Origin: Planctomycetota bacterium | Lineage (GTDB): Bacteria > Planctomycetota > UBA11346 | Assembly (NCBI GenBank): GCA_025055595.1 | Contig: JANWWU010000013.1 | Location: forward strand, 1 to 59,452 | DNA: 59,452 nucleotides | Direction of reading: 5' to 3' | In this document: piece after piece, positions 9,691-21,140 of the stretch | Numbering within the stretch: position 1 is the first letter of the stretch | How the letters are laid out: the number at the start of each line of letters is the position of its first letter | Notes under the pieces: generated by a model | What the model was told of the DNA's origin: nothing | The model's database searches: none | Seen by the model: the letters and a program-made list of their open reading frames with translations, nothing else | Translations under genes and position numbers: made by a program

Positions 9691-10101
9691 ATGATCGCGT
9701 TCATGACGCAGGATCCTGCTGCTGAGACGCCTTCCGTCCCACCATCCACGGCGCCGACGCCGCCCGCGGGCGAGCCGGCTCCTCCAGAGGCGGCCGCTGC
9801 GACCGACGCCGCTGCGGCGGCGCCGACGCCTGAGGCAGCTGGCGGTCGGCGCAAGCGGTCGGCGGCGCAGAGCGCGGCCAACAAGGGCGCAGCCGTCGAC
9901 TACCTCGGACCGGAAGCGAAGCGGGCCCGCTCGGCTGTGATCCGCGATATCCGTGCGGCCTTGGAGCGGCCCGAGGCTCCGCGCGCCCGCGCCGACAAAG
10001 CGACGAGCGCCACCAAGGGCGATGCATTGGCGGAGACCGTGCATCGCGCCTCGCCGCGCACGCGCTCGGTCATCGGCATGCTTCTCAAGCACATGCGCTG
10101 A
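9691..10101 (+). CDS. hypothetical Ala/Pro-rich protein
   Basis: This 136-residue protein is of no family I recognise. The first 55 residues are Pro/Ala-rich low complexity. The C-terminal half is basic and probably helical (YLGPEAKRARSAVIRDIRAAL and PRTRSVIGMLLKHMR). ATG codons at 9691 and 9703 are both possible starts. It lies between tRNA-Pro and araA on the plus strand. It is called a gene because the C-terminal half has a natural composition and nothing else explains the stretch, but low-complexity high-GC frames can be spurious. Confidence 0.5.
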   Translation: MIAFMTQDPAAETPSVPPSTAPTPPAGEPAPPEAAAATDAAAAAPTPEAAGGRRKRSAAQSAANKGAAVDYLGPEAKRARSAVIRDIRAALERPEAPRARADKATSATKGDALAETVHRASPRTRSVIGMLLKHMR

Positions 10102-10138
10102 GAAGCGCTGGTGCTCGATCTTGCCTAGTAAAAATTGA

Positions 10139-10157
10139 CGAGCGTCATCATCGCTCG
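10139..10157 (+). promoter_or_regulatory. inverted repeat at the araA ribosome-binding site
   Basis: CGAGCG (10139-10144) and CGCTCG (10152-10157) are a perfect 6-base inverted repeat around TCATCAT. The right arm abuts the Shine-Dalgarno GAGGAG (10157-10162). It could be a repressor operator or an RNA hairpin that controls araA translation. Confidence 0.35.
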
Positions 10158-10167
10158 AGGAGACCCT

Positions 10168-11685
10168 ATGCCGCTTGCGCTTCCCGAGATCGAGATCTGG
10201 TTCGTTGTCGGCAGTCAGCACCTCTATGGACCGGCGGCATTGGAGCAGGTCGCCGCCAATGCCCGGCACATGGTCGCTGGTATGAACGACAGCGGCGTGC
10301 TGCCCTTGCGTCTGGTCGCGAAACCGGTGATGACCACGCCGGATGACATCCGCGCGCTGTGCCAGCAGGCGAACGCCGACCCGCGCTGCGGCGGACTCGT
10401 GCTGTGGATGCACACCTTCTCGCCGGCCAAGATGTGGATTGGTGGGCTGCGACAGCTGAGCAAGCCCTTTGCACACTTCCATACGCAGTTCAATCGCGAT
10501 CTGCCGTGGTCGACGATCGACATGGACTTCATGAATCTCAATCAGGCGGCGCATGGCGATCGGGAAGCGGGCTTCCTGCACACCCGCATGCGCCTCGAGC
10601 GCACGGTGATCGTCGGGCACTGGCAGGATCGCCGCGCGCTCGCGCGCCTGGCGACTTGGATGCGCGCGGTGCGCGGCTGGGCGGCCTTGCAGGGCGCCAA
10701 GTTCGTCCGCTTCGCCGACAACATGCGCTATGTGGCCGTGACCGATGGCGACAGGGTCGCGGGCGAGATGCGTTTCGGCTACAGCGTGGTCTCGCATGGC
10801 GTCGGCGAGCTGGCAGCGGCCGCGGCCGAGGTCAGCGACGCGGCGATTGACGCGCTGTGCCGCGAGTACGAGGCCTGCTACGAGATGGCCCCGGAGCTGC
10901 GCCGCGGCGGCGCCCGCCATGGCGCGGTGCGCGAACAGGCGCGTCTGGAGCTCGCCCTGCGTGGCTTCCTCGAGCGCGGCGGCTTCAGCGGCTTCACCGA
11001 CAACTTCGAGGACTTGACCGGCCTCCGGCAGCTGCCGGGGCTGGCGACGCAGCGCCTGATGGCCGACGGCTACGGCTTCGGCGCCGAAGGCGACTGGAAG
11101 ACCTGCGCGATGGTCCGCGCGATGAAAGTGATGGGTGCGGGCTTGCCGGGCGGCACCTCGTTCATGGAAGACTACACCTATCACCTCGATCCCGAGCGCC
11201 CGCTCGTGCTCGGCGCGCACATGCTCGAAGTCTGTCCGAGCATTGCCGCCCAGCGGCCGAGCCTCGAGGTGCATCCACTGGGCATCGGCGGCAAGGAGGA
11301 CCCCGCGCGCCTCGTATTCACAGCGCGCTCCGGACCGGCGCTGAACGCCAGCCTGATCGATCTCGGCAATCGTTTCCGCCTGTTGATCAACGAAGTGACG
11401 GTCGTCGAACCGCCGGCGCCGCTGCCCAAGCTGCCTGTGGCGCGCGCGGTGTGGGCGCCGAAGCCCGACTTCGCGACGGCTTGCGCGGCCTGGATCTATG
11501 CCGGCGGCGCGCACCACACCGCCTTCAGCCAGGCGGTGACGACGGAGATGCTGCTCGACTTCGCCAGTATCGCCGGCATCGAGGCGGTACCGATCGATGG
11601 CCGCACAGAGCTGCCGCGCCTGCTCAACGACTTGCGCTTCGGCGAAGTCTACTGGGGCCTGGGTTCTGCCTTCGCCCGCGTGTGA
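10168..11685 (+). CDS. araA: L-arabinose isomerase
   Basis: Converts L-arabinose to L-ribulose, and often D-galactose to D-tagatose, using Mn2+. The 505-residue product is of normal length. It begins [16 protein letters not shown] and carries the metal-binding set: Glu in [12 protein letters not shown], Glu in [12 protein letters not shown], His in [10 protein letters not shown] and His in GGAHHTAFS. The ATG at 10168 is chosen over an upstream in-frame start because GAGGAG lies 5-10 bases before it and the family begins here. No araB, araD or transporter is adjacent, so the pathway is split around the genome or the enzyme serves another sugar. Confidence 0.95.
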   Translation: MPLALPEIEIWFVVGSQHLYGPAALEQVAANARHMVAGMNDSGVLPLRLVAKPVMTTPDDIRALCQQANADPRCGGLVLWMHTFSPAKMWIGGLRQLSKPFAHFHTQFNRDLPWSTIDMDFMNLNQAAHGDREAGFLHTRMRLERTVIVGHWQDRRALARLATWMRAVRGWAALQGAKFVRFADNMRYVAVTDGDRVAGEMRFGYSVVSHGVGELAAAAAEVSDAAIDALCREYEACYEMAPELRRGGARHGAVREQARLELALRGFLERGGFSGFTDNFEDLTGLRQLPGLATQRLMADGYGFGAEGDWKTCAMVRAMKVMGAGLPGGTSFMEDYTYHLDPERPLVLGAHMLEVCPSIAAQRPSLEVHPLGIGGKEDPARLVFTARSGPALNASLIDLGNRFRLLINEVTVVEPPAPLPKLPVARAVWAPKPDFATACAAWIYAGGAHHTAFSQAVTTEMLLDFASIAGIEAVPIDGRTELPRLLNDLRFGEVYWGLGSAFARV

Positions 11686-11857
11686 GTGAAGAAGGGGCTG
11701 TGCCGACGGCGACTGCGGCGCGGTGGCACGCCTTCGCGCGGAAGGCTCGACCTGAGGGGGCAGCTCGATGGCGCTTGCGGCGCGACGCGTGCGTTCCTGC
11801 CTACGGTTCGTCGTTGACCGCGCCTTTTGCTTGAGGCTACGGCCTGGGAGGCGACCT

Positions 11858-11890
11858 GAGGCGCTACGCCCTCGCGTGCCGCAGCGCCTC
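11858..11890 (-). terminator. possible terminator after the exbD genes
   Basis: GAGGCGCT (11858-11865) pairs with AGCGCCTC (11883-11890), an 8-base stem with a 17-base loop directly after the last exbD stop. There is no T-run on either strand, so Rho-independent function is uncertain. It lies in the 205-base convergent gap after araA, which otherwise shows no gene. Confidence 0.3.
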
Positions 11891-12586
11891 TCACTTCATG
11901 TGGATGATCTCGTAGAGCTCGTTGCCGAGTTCGTTTGACGAATAGTTGCGGATGCGCGGCGGGGCGAAGGTCACTTCCCGCATCTTCGTCAGCTCGTTGG
12001 GGTCACCGCTGAACTTGAAGTTCGGCTGCTTGCTCGCCTCGTAAGCTCGCACCGCATCATACGCGAGCAGCGCGAAACGCCAACTCATGCCCGAGAAGCA
12101 GTGGATGATCACGGGGATCTGATCTTTGCGCTCCGCGGATCCGGTCTCGTAGTCCTGGAGGGCGCGGAAGACGAAGGCGTGGACTTCATCGAGCGCGGCC
12201 TGCAGGTGCTTGGCGTCGCGGCTGCGCGACAGCGTCTTGCCGTCGACATTCGGCAGGATGTGTGCGCCGATGCGGAAGGTCGCGTAATCGATGTTCTGGC
12301 CGGGCTGACGCATCCGCAGCAGCTGATCGCGATATTCGGAGGGCTGGTAGCCCTTCTCCATCCCCGCCGGGTAGATGCAGAAGTTGACCTGCTTCGGTTC
12401 CTCGACGGACTTGCTCTGCGCTGTCGACAGCTGCCCCTTGTCGGTCGGCAGCAGGCTGCTGATCGCCTTCTCTTCGCTGGTGAACTTCGAAGTCATCACG
12501 AAGAAGAGCAGGAGCAGCATGACGGTGTCGATCAGCGGCACCAGATCGAGCTTGCCTTCTGCGGCGTCCGGACTTCCGTGGCTCAT
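11891..12586 (-). CDS. ExbD/TolR-family biopolymer transport protein (long form)
   Basis: An inner-membrane protein that couples proton flow through an ExbB/TolQ-type channel to periplasmic work. It is 231 residues with a short cytoplasmic N-terminus, LDLVPLIDTVMLLLLFFVM (single TM with the conserved proton-carrying Asp) and a large periplasmic domain. At 231 residues it is longer than the usual 130-150, because the periplasmic part is expanded (about 65-231) and does not look like a canonical ExbD domain throughout. GGGAG precedes the ATG. It is the last gene of an exbB-exbD-exbD unit, 15 bases after the previous exbD. Confidence 0.85.
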   Translation of the reverse strand: MSHGSPDAAEGKLDLVPLIDTVMLLLLFFVMTSKFTSEEKAISSLLPTDKGQLSTAQSKSVEEPKQVNFCIYPAGMEKGYQPSEYRDQLLRMRQPGQNIDYATFRIGAHILPNVDGKTLSRSRDAKHLQAALDEVHAFVFRALQDYETGSAERKDQIPVIIHCFSGMSWRFALLAYDAVRAYEASKQPNFKFSGDPNELTKMREVTFAPPRIRNYSSNELGNELYEIIHMK

Positions 12587-12601
12587 GTGGCACTCCCGCT
12601 G

Positions 12602-13183
12602 TCACTTCTCGCCCGGCTTGCGGGTCGTGAAGTCGAGGTTGACGAAGGCGCGCAGCTGCTTGGGGTCGACCTGCCGCGGCAGCATGTTGTTGAAGGGATC
12701 GATGGTGTCGGAGAGCACCTGCTGGATCTCCTGCACGACGCGCCACTCGGTTTCGGCGTCGGCGCGGATCTCGACGATCACCTTTGGCAGGCGCATGCCC
12801 GTGCCCTTGGGATCATCGTATTTCTCGGCCTTGTCGTACACCGAGTTCATCGCCGTCCGCAGCTGCTGGTAGCCGGTGTAGTCATCGATGCCGGAGCTGA
12901 CCCACGGCGGCCGAGGCGGCAGCGCGATCGAGTTGCGCGGCGGCTTTCCGTCCTGCGTCTTGCCGTAGACATTGATGACGACGCGCTCCCAGCCCTTGGT
13001 GTCGAACTTCGCCGCGGTCTTGGTTGGCGGCACGCTGATCTGCTCGGTGCGCTGATCGGTGCTCAAACGCCCGCAGAGCACGAAGAACAAGAGGATGAGG
13101 AACACGACATCGATGAGCGGAACCAGGTCGAGCTCGCCCTCGATGGCGCCTTTGAAGTGCTTCTTCTTGCCGCTCTCAGACAT
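12602..13183 (-). CDS. ExbD/TolR-family biopolymer transport protein
   Basis: This 193-residue ExbD-type protein has cytoplasmic GELDLVPLIDVVFLILLFFVL, with the conserved Asp at the start of the single TM helix, then a periplasmic domain whose end (VIVEIRADAETEWRVVQEIQ) matches the ExbD helix-strand core. It is the middle gene of the three-gene unit and probably assembles with the channel subunit encoded just upstream. No TonB, TolA or receptor is adjacent, so the energised partner is unknown. Confidence 0.88.
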   Translation of the reverse strand: MSESGKKKHFKGAIEGELDLVPLIDVVFLILLFFVLCGRLSTDQRTEQISVPPTKTAAKFDTKGWERVVINVYGKTQDGKPPRNSIALPPRPPWVSSGIDDYTGYQQLRTAMNSVYDKAEKYDDPKGTGMRLPKVIVEIRADAETEWRVVQEIQQVLSDTIDPFNNMLPRQVDPKQLRAFVNLDFTTRKPGEK

Positions 13184-13228
13184 GGTCGAGCCTGCTTAGC
13201 GGGTTGAACGGACGAGTCGGCTGGAAGT

Positions 13229-13957
13229 TCACTGCTGCGGCCGGAAGTAGTTCAAGATCTCTTTGGTGTACACCGCGGTGTCGAGCGCCGCCTGGTTGAC
13301 GCGATTGCGCAGGAAGAAGAAGAAATACAGGCCGACGATCGCGATGAACAGGCCCATGAAGGTGCACACCAGGGCCTCGCCGATGTTCATCGCCAGCATG
13401 TTCGGGTCGACGCCGCCGGGATTGGCCGCCATCTTCAAGAACGAACCGATGATGCCCGACACCGTGCCGAGCAGGCCGAGCAGGGTCGCCGAGGACGAGA
13501 ACAGGCCGAGCCAGGAGACCTTGTTCGTGTATTTGGTGTGCTCTGCGAGACCGACTTCCTCTGCGGCCTCGACCATCGCCTCGTAGCCGAAGTCCTTCTT
13601 CGCCAGCGCCCCGGCGAGGACGTTGCCGAGCATCGTCGGGCTGCTCTGCGCGACCTGCAGCGCTTGCTCGACCGCCTCGTCAGTGACCCCTTGCGAGAGG
13701 ATGCCGTTGATCTCTTCGGGCAGATGCGGCGGCACCAGGTCCTCCAGCTTCATCGTGAAGGTCCAGGTGAACGCGAGCGAGAAGCAGATGAAGCTGAGGA
13801 TGGTCAACAGGCCGCCGACCGGCATCGAGTGCATGTAAAGATCGAATACTGAGAGCGACTTCGCAGCGCTCGCGGCGTCAGCGGCCGATATCGGGGCAGC
13901 AGCGATCAGCAGCAGGCTGCAGAGGGCGAGGGGCAGGAAGGAGATCGGACGGGTCAT
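13229..13957 (-). CDS. MotA/TolQ/ExbB proton channel family protein
   Basis: An inner-membrane proton-channel subunit of 242 residues. An N-terminal cleavable signal-like segment (FLPLALCSLLLIAAAPISAA) precedes the first channel helix (about 45-65). After a cytoplasmic region comes the TolQ/ExbB core SWLGLFSSSATLLGLLGTVS and a last helix NIGEALVCTFMGLFIAIVGL. The ATG at 13957 is chosen because GGAG lies six bases upstream and it gives the signal peptide; the frame extends further but without such features. It heads the exbB-exbD-exbD unit. An added signal peptide on ExbB is common in PVC and related bacteria. Confidence 0.9.
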   Translation of the reverse strand: MTRPISFLPLALCSLLLIAAAPISAADAASAAKSLSVFDLYMHSMPVGGLLTILSFICFSLAFTWTFTMKLEDLVPPHLPEEINGILSQGVTDEAVEQALQVAQSSPTMLGNVLAGALAKKDFGYEAMVEAAEEVGLAEHTKYTNKVSWLGLFSSSATLLGLLGTVSGIIGSFLKMAANPGGVDPNMLAMNIGEALVCTFMGLFIAIVGLYFFFFLRNRVNQAALDTAVYTKEILNYFRPQQ

Positions 13958-14126
13958 GCGGGCTCCATGCATGCGGCAAGGTTGGTACGATGCAGCAAGT
14001 ATTGACGGGTGCGAGCGGAAGAAAGACCGACCACGGAAGCATCCTGCACAGCTGTGTGGCACTGTTGCGAGGCGGCCTGCTCAGACCGACTGCCGCCATC
14101 GCACGCTGGCCTCAGGCTCAGGAACG

Positions 14127-14411
14127 ATGACGATGCGCATGGAGCTGGTCTTTCAAGGCCCCCTGAGCGAGGAGGAGCTCGTGCGTGTCATGCTCGCCGC
14201 CGCCGAGCTGCCGGAAGTGCGACGCTGCGTTGTGTCGCCGGACCGGCGACGCGCAACCTGGTATGCGAACGACATCTCGCGCCAGCGGGTCGCGCAAGCG
14301 CTGTCTGCCCATGGATGCGCTTCGGCCTCCCTGATCTCCACGCTCAGTCCCGAGGCGGAGGCAGCGCTCGCCGAGGCAGCTGAAACCCGGTTCCGGCCCT
14401 TGGGGCGTTGA
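14127..14411 (+). CDS. small hypothetical protein, possible ferredoxin-like fold
   Basis: The 94-residue product begins MTMRMELVFQGPL. Its predicted strand-helix-strand-strand-helix-strand order resembles the heavy-metal-associated (HMA) fold, but the CxxC metal site is absent, so metal binding is unlikely. AGGA lies just upstream of the ATG at 14127. It is divergent from the exbB unit and lies 65 bases before the FHA gene on the same strand. Function is unknown; the fold suggestion is by eye only. Confidence 0.55.
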   Translation: MTMRMELVFQGPLSEEELVRVMLAAAELPEVRRCVVSPDRRRATWYANDISRQRVAQALSAHGCASASLISTLSPEAEAALAEAAETRFRPLGR

Positions 14412-14476
14412 GACACGGAGCGCGGAGAGAGGAGTGCGGCTCTTCCCGCCCTCTCTGATGAGCCACAGTGCGCGCC

Positions 14477-16156
14477 ATGGCCCTCGTGCTGCTGCTTGCG
14501 CACCAACAGCCAGACGGCGAAACCGATATCTATCACCTCACGGCCGGCCGCCGCTATTGCCTCGGCCGCGGATCGCAGTGCCAGATCCGCGTGCTCGACC
14601 TCAAGCTCTCGCGGCAGCACTGCGAGTTTGTCTACCTGGATGGCAGGTGGTCGCTGGTCGACCTCGGCAGCACCAACGGCTGTATGGTCGATGGCGTGCG
14701 GGTGCAGGAGCAGGTGATGCTGAAAGAGGGGGCTGTCATCGAAGCCGGCAACAGCCGTTTCATCGTGGCGCGCATTGCCGACGAGAGCATGGACCCAGAG
14801 GAGATGCTGGCGTCGTTGGTCATCTCCCGGCCATCGCAGCCAGCGCCTTCTGCCGCTGCCCCAGGCCGCGACCGCGACAGCGACGAACTGGCGCCGCACA
14901 GCGTTCAACAGTGCCCATCTGATCCGCTGCTGCCGAGCCTCGTTCCCGCCCGCACGCCACAGTCGGCGGCAGCCTCGCGGAACACCCGGCAGGCATCGAC
15001 GGACTTCGCACCGTTGCTGCTCGAAGAAGACGCGCCGACCGTGCCGGACGACGCGCCCGTCGATGCGGCTGCTTCGGCGATCGCGATCGAGCAGCCCGCG
15101 ACGCCGCCAGCGGCGAAGGTGCCACCGGCGGCGTCTCCCCGCCAGAGCGCCGCCACCGCGGCTCCCTCGTCTGCCGCTGATGCTGGGCCTGCCGCAGCGG
15201 GGCCGCAGCGGCGGCGCTCCTCCCCGCTCAAGCCGGTGATCCTCCAGCCGCTGATGTCCGGCGGCGATGCCGCGTCGCCAGCGCCAGCAGCGTCCCCAGC
15301 AGCCCCTGCGGTCTCGGCGGCGGCGAGCGAGGCTTCGGACGCAGCGCGACGGCCGAGCGAGGGTCAGGCCCCGCAGGCGCCGCCTGCTCTGCCCGCTCTC
15401 GAACCCGCGCCATCAACCGATGCGGCCGCGGCAAAACGTCGCCGCTCCTCGCCGCTCAAGCCGGTGATCCTCACCCCCTTGGCTTCCGGTGGCGACGCCG
15501 CTTCGGCCGAGGAAGCGCAGGTAGCGAGGCCCTGCGTGACGTCAGCAGCCAGGGGCGAGGCACCGTCCGAGCCTGTGCCGTCGGCGCGCGCTGCTGGAGC
15601 CGGCCGTGGCGAGCGCGAAGCAGCCTCGGGGCCGAGCAGCGCCGCGGCGCCGGCGCCGCCGCATCCAGAAGCGAGGGCAGCGGCTTCGGCCCCAGCGGCG
15701 CCTGAGGCGGCCCCGCTTTCTCGACCAGCGCCAGCTTCGGAACGGCCTCCCGCAGCGCCGGGCGCGATGGGCGTTTCGGCGCCGCAGCCTCCAGCCGAGG
15801 TCGCCCAGCCCCCCGCTGCTCGTTCTGACGGGGGTGCGGCACGCAGCTACTATGTGACGGTGCTCGGGCAGCGAATCGGACCTTTGACCCAGGAACAGGC
15901 GCGGGATCTCAAGGCCCGCGAACTGCGCGGGCAGCTCAGCGCCGCCGAGCTGGCGGCGCTGATGAAGCCGGCGCCTCCGCCAGCCCCGCCTCCAGCCAGC
16001 GAGCCGCCGCGCAGCGCGGAAGCCGCAGGCATCTTCATCACCGTCCTCGGCCAGCGCGTCGGCCCGCTGACCCGCGAGCAGGCGCGGGACCTCAAGGCCC
16101 GCGAGCTGCGCGGACAGCTGACGCCGGCCGACATCGCACCCTTCTTGGCGCGTTGA
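14477..16156 (+). CDS. FHA-domain protein with internal repeats
   Basis: A 559-residue protein. Residues about 20-100 form a forkhead-associated domain that binds phosphothreonine, with GRGSQC, LSRQH and STNG as the phosphopeptide loops. A long Ala/Pro-rich linker follows, containing a duplicated block RRSSPLKPVIL (about 247 and 323). The C-terminus holds two near-identical 37-residue repeats (about 457-493 and 518-556) built on VTVLGQRIGPLTQEQARDLK, slightly reminiscent of GYF_2 but not a confident match. It lies 36 bases upstream of a Ser/Thr kinase gene and is probably its partner or substrate. A GTG nine bases upstream (14468) is an alternative start. Confidence 0.85.
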   Translation: MALVLLLAHQQPDGETDIYHLTAGRRYCLGRGSQCQIRVLDLKLSRQHCEFVYLDGRWSLVDLGSTNGCMVDGVRVQEQVMLKEGAVIEAGNSRFIVARIADESMDPEEMLASLVISRPSQPAPSAAAPGRDRDSDELAPHSVQQCPSDPLLPSLVPARTPQSAAASRNTRQASTDFAPLLLEEDAPTVPDDAPVDAAASAIAIEQPATPPAAKVPPAASPRQSAATAAPSSAADAGPAAAGPQRRRSSPLKPVILQPLMSGGDAASPAPAASPAAPAVSAAASEASDAARRPSEGQAPQAPPALPALEPAPSTDAAAAKRRRSSPLKPVILTPLASGGDAASAEEAQVARPCVTSAARGEAPSEPVPSARAAGAGRGEREAASGPSSAAAPAPPHPEARAAASAPAAPEAAPLSRPAPASERPPAAPGAMGVSAPQPPAEVAQPPAARSDGGAARSYYVTVLGQRIGPLTQEQARDLKARELRGQLSAAELAALMKPAPPPAPPPASEPPRSAEAAGIFITVLGQRVGPLTREQARDLKARELRGQLTPADIAPFLAR

Positions 16157-16192
16157 ATGACGGCGACGCGCTCGGCAGGGAACTGACCAGAC

Positions 16193-18826
<2,634 letters not shown>

Positions 18827-18829
18827 AGC

Positions 18830-19027
18830 TTACGGTAGCGACAGCGAGGCTTCCGGCGCGGCCTCGGCCGCCGGCGGCGACGCCTCGCGGGCTGAGCGGG
18901 GACGCTGCACGATCGCCGCCAGGCGGCGCGCCAGCGCGACCGCTTCCTCGTGCAGGCACTCGCCGGCCGCATCGCCGCTCGCTGGCGCCTCGTCGTCGCC
19001 GGCCGCTGGCTGTGGCTGCTCGCGCAT
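18830..19027 (-). CDS. possible small protein (unrecognised)
   Basis: A 65-residue frame (ATG at 19027, TAA at 18830) with acidic, Ala-rich composition and a short helical core LHEEAVALARRLAAIVQ. It is the only plausible coding frame in the 280-base gap between the kinase and uvrB. There is no family match or ribosome-binding site, and it lies opposite the flanking genes, so it could be spurious. Confidence 0.25.
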   Translation of the reverse strand: MREQPQPAAGDDEAPASGDAAGECLHEEAVALARRLAAIVQRPRSAREASPPAAEAAPEASLSLP

Positions 19028-19051
19028 CGCACCCCATCCTGCCCAGCTTCA

Positions 19052-19065
19052 TGAACAGGCGTTGA
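19052..19065 (+). promoter_or_regulatory. candidate LexA (SOS) box upstream of uvrB
   Basis: TGAACAGGCGTTGA resembles the Gram-positive-type SOS box pattern CGAAC-N4-GTTCG, with mismatches at the outer positions. It overlaps the proposed -35 of uvrB (TTGAAG, 19062-19067), the expected position for LexA repression of an SOS gene. Confidence 0.35.
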
Positions 19066-19090
19066 AGCCTGCGTGCATCTTTCGCATATG
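19062..19090 (+). promoter_or_regulatory. candidate uvrB promoter
   Basis: TTGAAG (19062-19067) and CATATG (19085-19090) are spaced by 17 bases. The start site would be near 19097, about ten bases before the GTG start. Confidence 0.4.
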
Positions 19091-19106
19091 CCCTACAAGC
19101 GGCGCT

Positions 19107-21140
19107 GTGCCCGATCGCTTCATCCTCGAAGCGCCATATCCGCCGATGGGCGATCAGCCGGCGGCGATCGAACGGCTGGTTGCGGCGCTGGCCGGCGGCG
19201 CGCGCGCGGCCACCCTGCTCGGTGTCACCGGCTCGGGCAAGACCTTCACGGTCGCCAATGTCGTCGCCCGCCTCAATCGCCCGACCCTGGTGCTCTCCCA
19301 CAACAAGACGCTGGCGGCGCAGCTCTACACCGAGTTCAAGGGCTTCTTTCCCCATAACGCCGTTGAGTACTTCGTCAGCTACTACGACTACTACCAGCCC
19401 GAAGCCTATGTGCCAGGCAAGGATCTGTACATCGAGAAGGAAGCCGACATCAACGAGGAGATCGACAAGCTCCGGCTGTCGGCGACGCGCAGCCTGCTGT
19501 CGCGGCGCGATGTCCTGATCGTCGCCACCGTCAGCGCGATCTACGGCCTCGGCAATCCCCGCGAATACCAGGACTTGACGGTCAGCGTGCAGGTCGGCGA
19601 CGAGGATCGCGAGCGTCTGCTCGCGCGCCTGGTCGACATGCAGTATGTCCGCGGCGACCTCGACTTCCAGCGCGGCCGCTTCCGCGTGCGCGGCGAGGCG
19701 GTCGATGTTTGGCCGGCCTATGACGACCACGCGCTCCGTCTCGCTTACGACGGCGACCGGCTCGAGAGCATCACCACGGTCGCGCCGCTGACCGGCGAGG
19801 TGCTCGGCCGCCATGAGCGCGTCGTCATCTATCCGGCCAAGCACTTCGTCGTCCACGACACCACCCTCGAGCAGGCGATCGCGGCCATCGAGGCGGAGCT
19901 GGTCGAACGACTGGCCGAACTGCGCGCTGGGGGGAAGATCGTCGAGGCCCAGCGGCTCGAGGCCCGCACGCGCTACGACATCGACATGCTGCGCGAGACC
20001 GGCACTTGCCAGGGCATCGAGAACTATGCCCGGCATCTGACGGGGCGGGCGCCGGGCGAGCGCCCCTACTGCCTGTTCGATTTCTTCCCGCCCGACTTCC
20101 TGTGCGTGGTCGACGAGAGCCATGTCACGATCCCGCAGATCGGCGGGATGTTCGCGGGCGACCGCAGCCGCAAGGAGACCCTCGTCGAGCACGGCTTTCG
20201 CCTGCCGAGCGCGCTCGACAACCGGCCGCTGCGCTTCGCCGAGTGGGAGGCGCTCTGCCCGCAGCTGCTCTTCGTCTCGGCCACTCCCGGCCCCTACGAG
20301 GCTGCGCACGAGGCCCTGCGCGTCGAGCAGCTCGTGCGTCCGACGGGCATCCCCGATCCGCAGGTCGAGGTGCGCGCGACGGCGCGGCAGGTCGAGGATC
20401 TGATCCGCGAGGTGCGCGTGCGCGCTGCGCGCGGACAGCGCGCCCTGGTGACGACGCTGACCAAGCGGCTGGCTGAGGATCTCAGCGAGTACCTCGCGGA
20501 AGCCGGCGTGCGCACCACCTACCTGCACAGCGAGCTCGATGCGATCGAGCGCATCGCCGTGCTGCAGCGGCTGCGCAGCGGCGCCACCGACTGCGTCGTC
20601 GGCGTGAACCTGCTGCGCGAAGGGCTGGATCTCCCGGAAGTGTCGCTGGTCGCCATCCTCGATGCCGATCAGGAAGGCTTCCTGCGCAGCGAGACCTCGC
20701 TGATCCAGACCATCGGCCGCGCCGCGCGCCACCCCGAGGGCATGGTGATCCTCTACGCCGATCGCGTCAGCCCGGCGATGCGCGCGGCGATCGACGAGAC
20801 GGCGCGACGCCGCGCCTATCAGCTGGCTTACAACGAGCAGCACGGCATCGTGCCGCGCGCGGCGATCAAGCAGGGCGACTTCACGGCGGGCTTCGCGGAG
20901 CAGCTGGCGGCGCGGCGGGTCGGCGAGGGGCGGCAGGCCTACGGCGCGCGCGTGCTGACGGCGGACGACATCCCGGAGCTCACCGCGCGCATGGTGGCGG
21001 CGGCGGAAGAGCTGCGCTTCGAGGAGGCCGCGCGCTGGCGCGATCTGATCCGCCGCATCGAGAGCGAGGGGACGGCGATCGAGGGCGAGGCTCCGCCAGA
21101 GCCCGCGGCGCGGCGCCGGCGCCGGCGCCATCGGCGCTGA
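19107..21140 (+). CDS. uvrB: excinuclease ABC subunit B
   Basis: The damage-verification helicase of nucleotide excision repair, which receives DNA from UvrA and recruits UvrC. It is 677 residues, a normal length. Visible motifs are GVTGSGKT (Walker A), the beta-hairpin YYDYYQPEAYVP, the DESH helicase box VVDESHVTIPQ, LREGLDLPEVS, QTIGRAARH and a C-terminal UVR domain (ELTARMVAAAEELRFEEAA) for UvrC contact. The GTG at 19107 (VPDRFILEAPYPPMGDQ) is chosen because UvrB proteins begin just before this block; the in-frame ATG at 19062 lies in the promoter. Confidence 0.95.
   Translation: MPDRFILEAPYPPMGDQPAAIERLVAALAGGARAATLLGVTGSGKTFTVANVVARLNRPTLVLSHNKTLAAQLYTEFKGFFPHNAVEYFVSYYDYYQPEAYVPGKDLYIEKEADINEEIDKLRLSATRSLLSRRDVLIVATVSAIYGLGNPREYQDLTVSVQVGDEDRERLLARLVDMQYVRGDLDFQRGRFRVRGEAVDVWPAYDDHALRLAYDGDRLESITTVAPLTGEVLGRHERVVIYPAKHFVVHDTTLEQAIAAIEAELVERLAELRAGGKIVEAQRLEARTRYDIDMLRETGTCQGIENYARHLTGRAPGERPYCLFDFFPPDFLCVVDESHVTIPQIGGMFAGDRSRKETLVEHGFRLPSALDNRPLRFAEWEALCPQLLFVSATPGPYEAAHEALRVEQLVRPTGIPDPQVEVRATARQVEDLIREVRVRAARGQRALVTTLTKRLAEDLSEYLAEAGVRTTYLHSELDAIERIAVLQRLRSGATDCVVGVNLLREGLDLPEVSLVAILDADQEGFLRSETSLIQTIGRAARHPEGMVILYADRVSPAMRAAIDETARRRAYQLAYNEQHGIVPRAAIKQGDFTAGFAEQLAARRVGEGRQAYGARVLTADDIPELTARMVAAAEELRFEEAARWRDLIRRIESEGTAIEGEAPPEPAARRRRRRHRR

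Noticed and set aside
10095-10108. Hairpin GCGCT-GAGA-AGCGC as a terminator of the small Ala/Pro-rich gene
   Set aside because: The stem is only five pairs, overlaps the stop codon and has no T-run.
9583-11517. A 644-codon minus-strand frame opposite araA
   Set aside because: araA is certain by motifs and the antisense frame has no domain.
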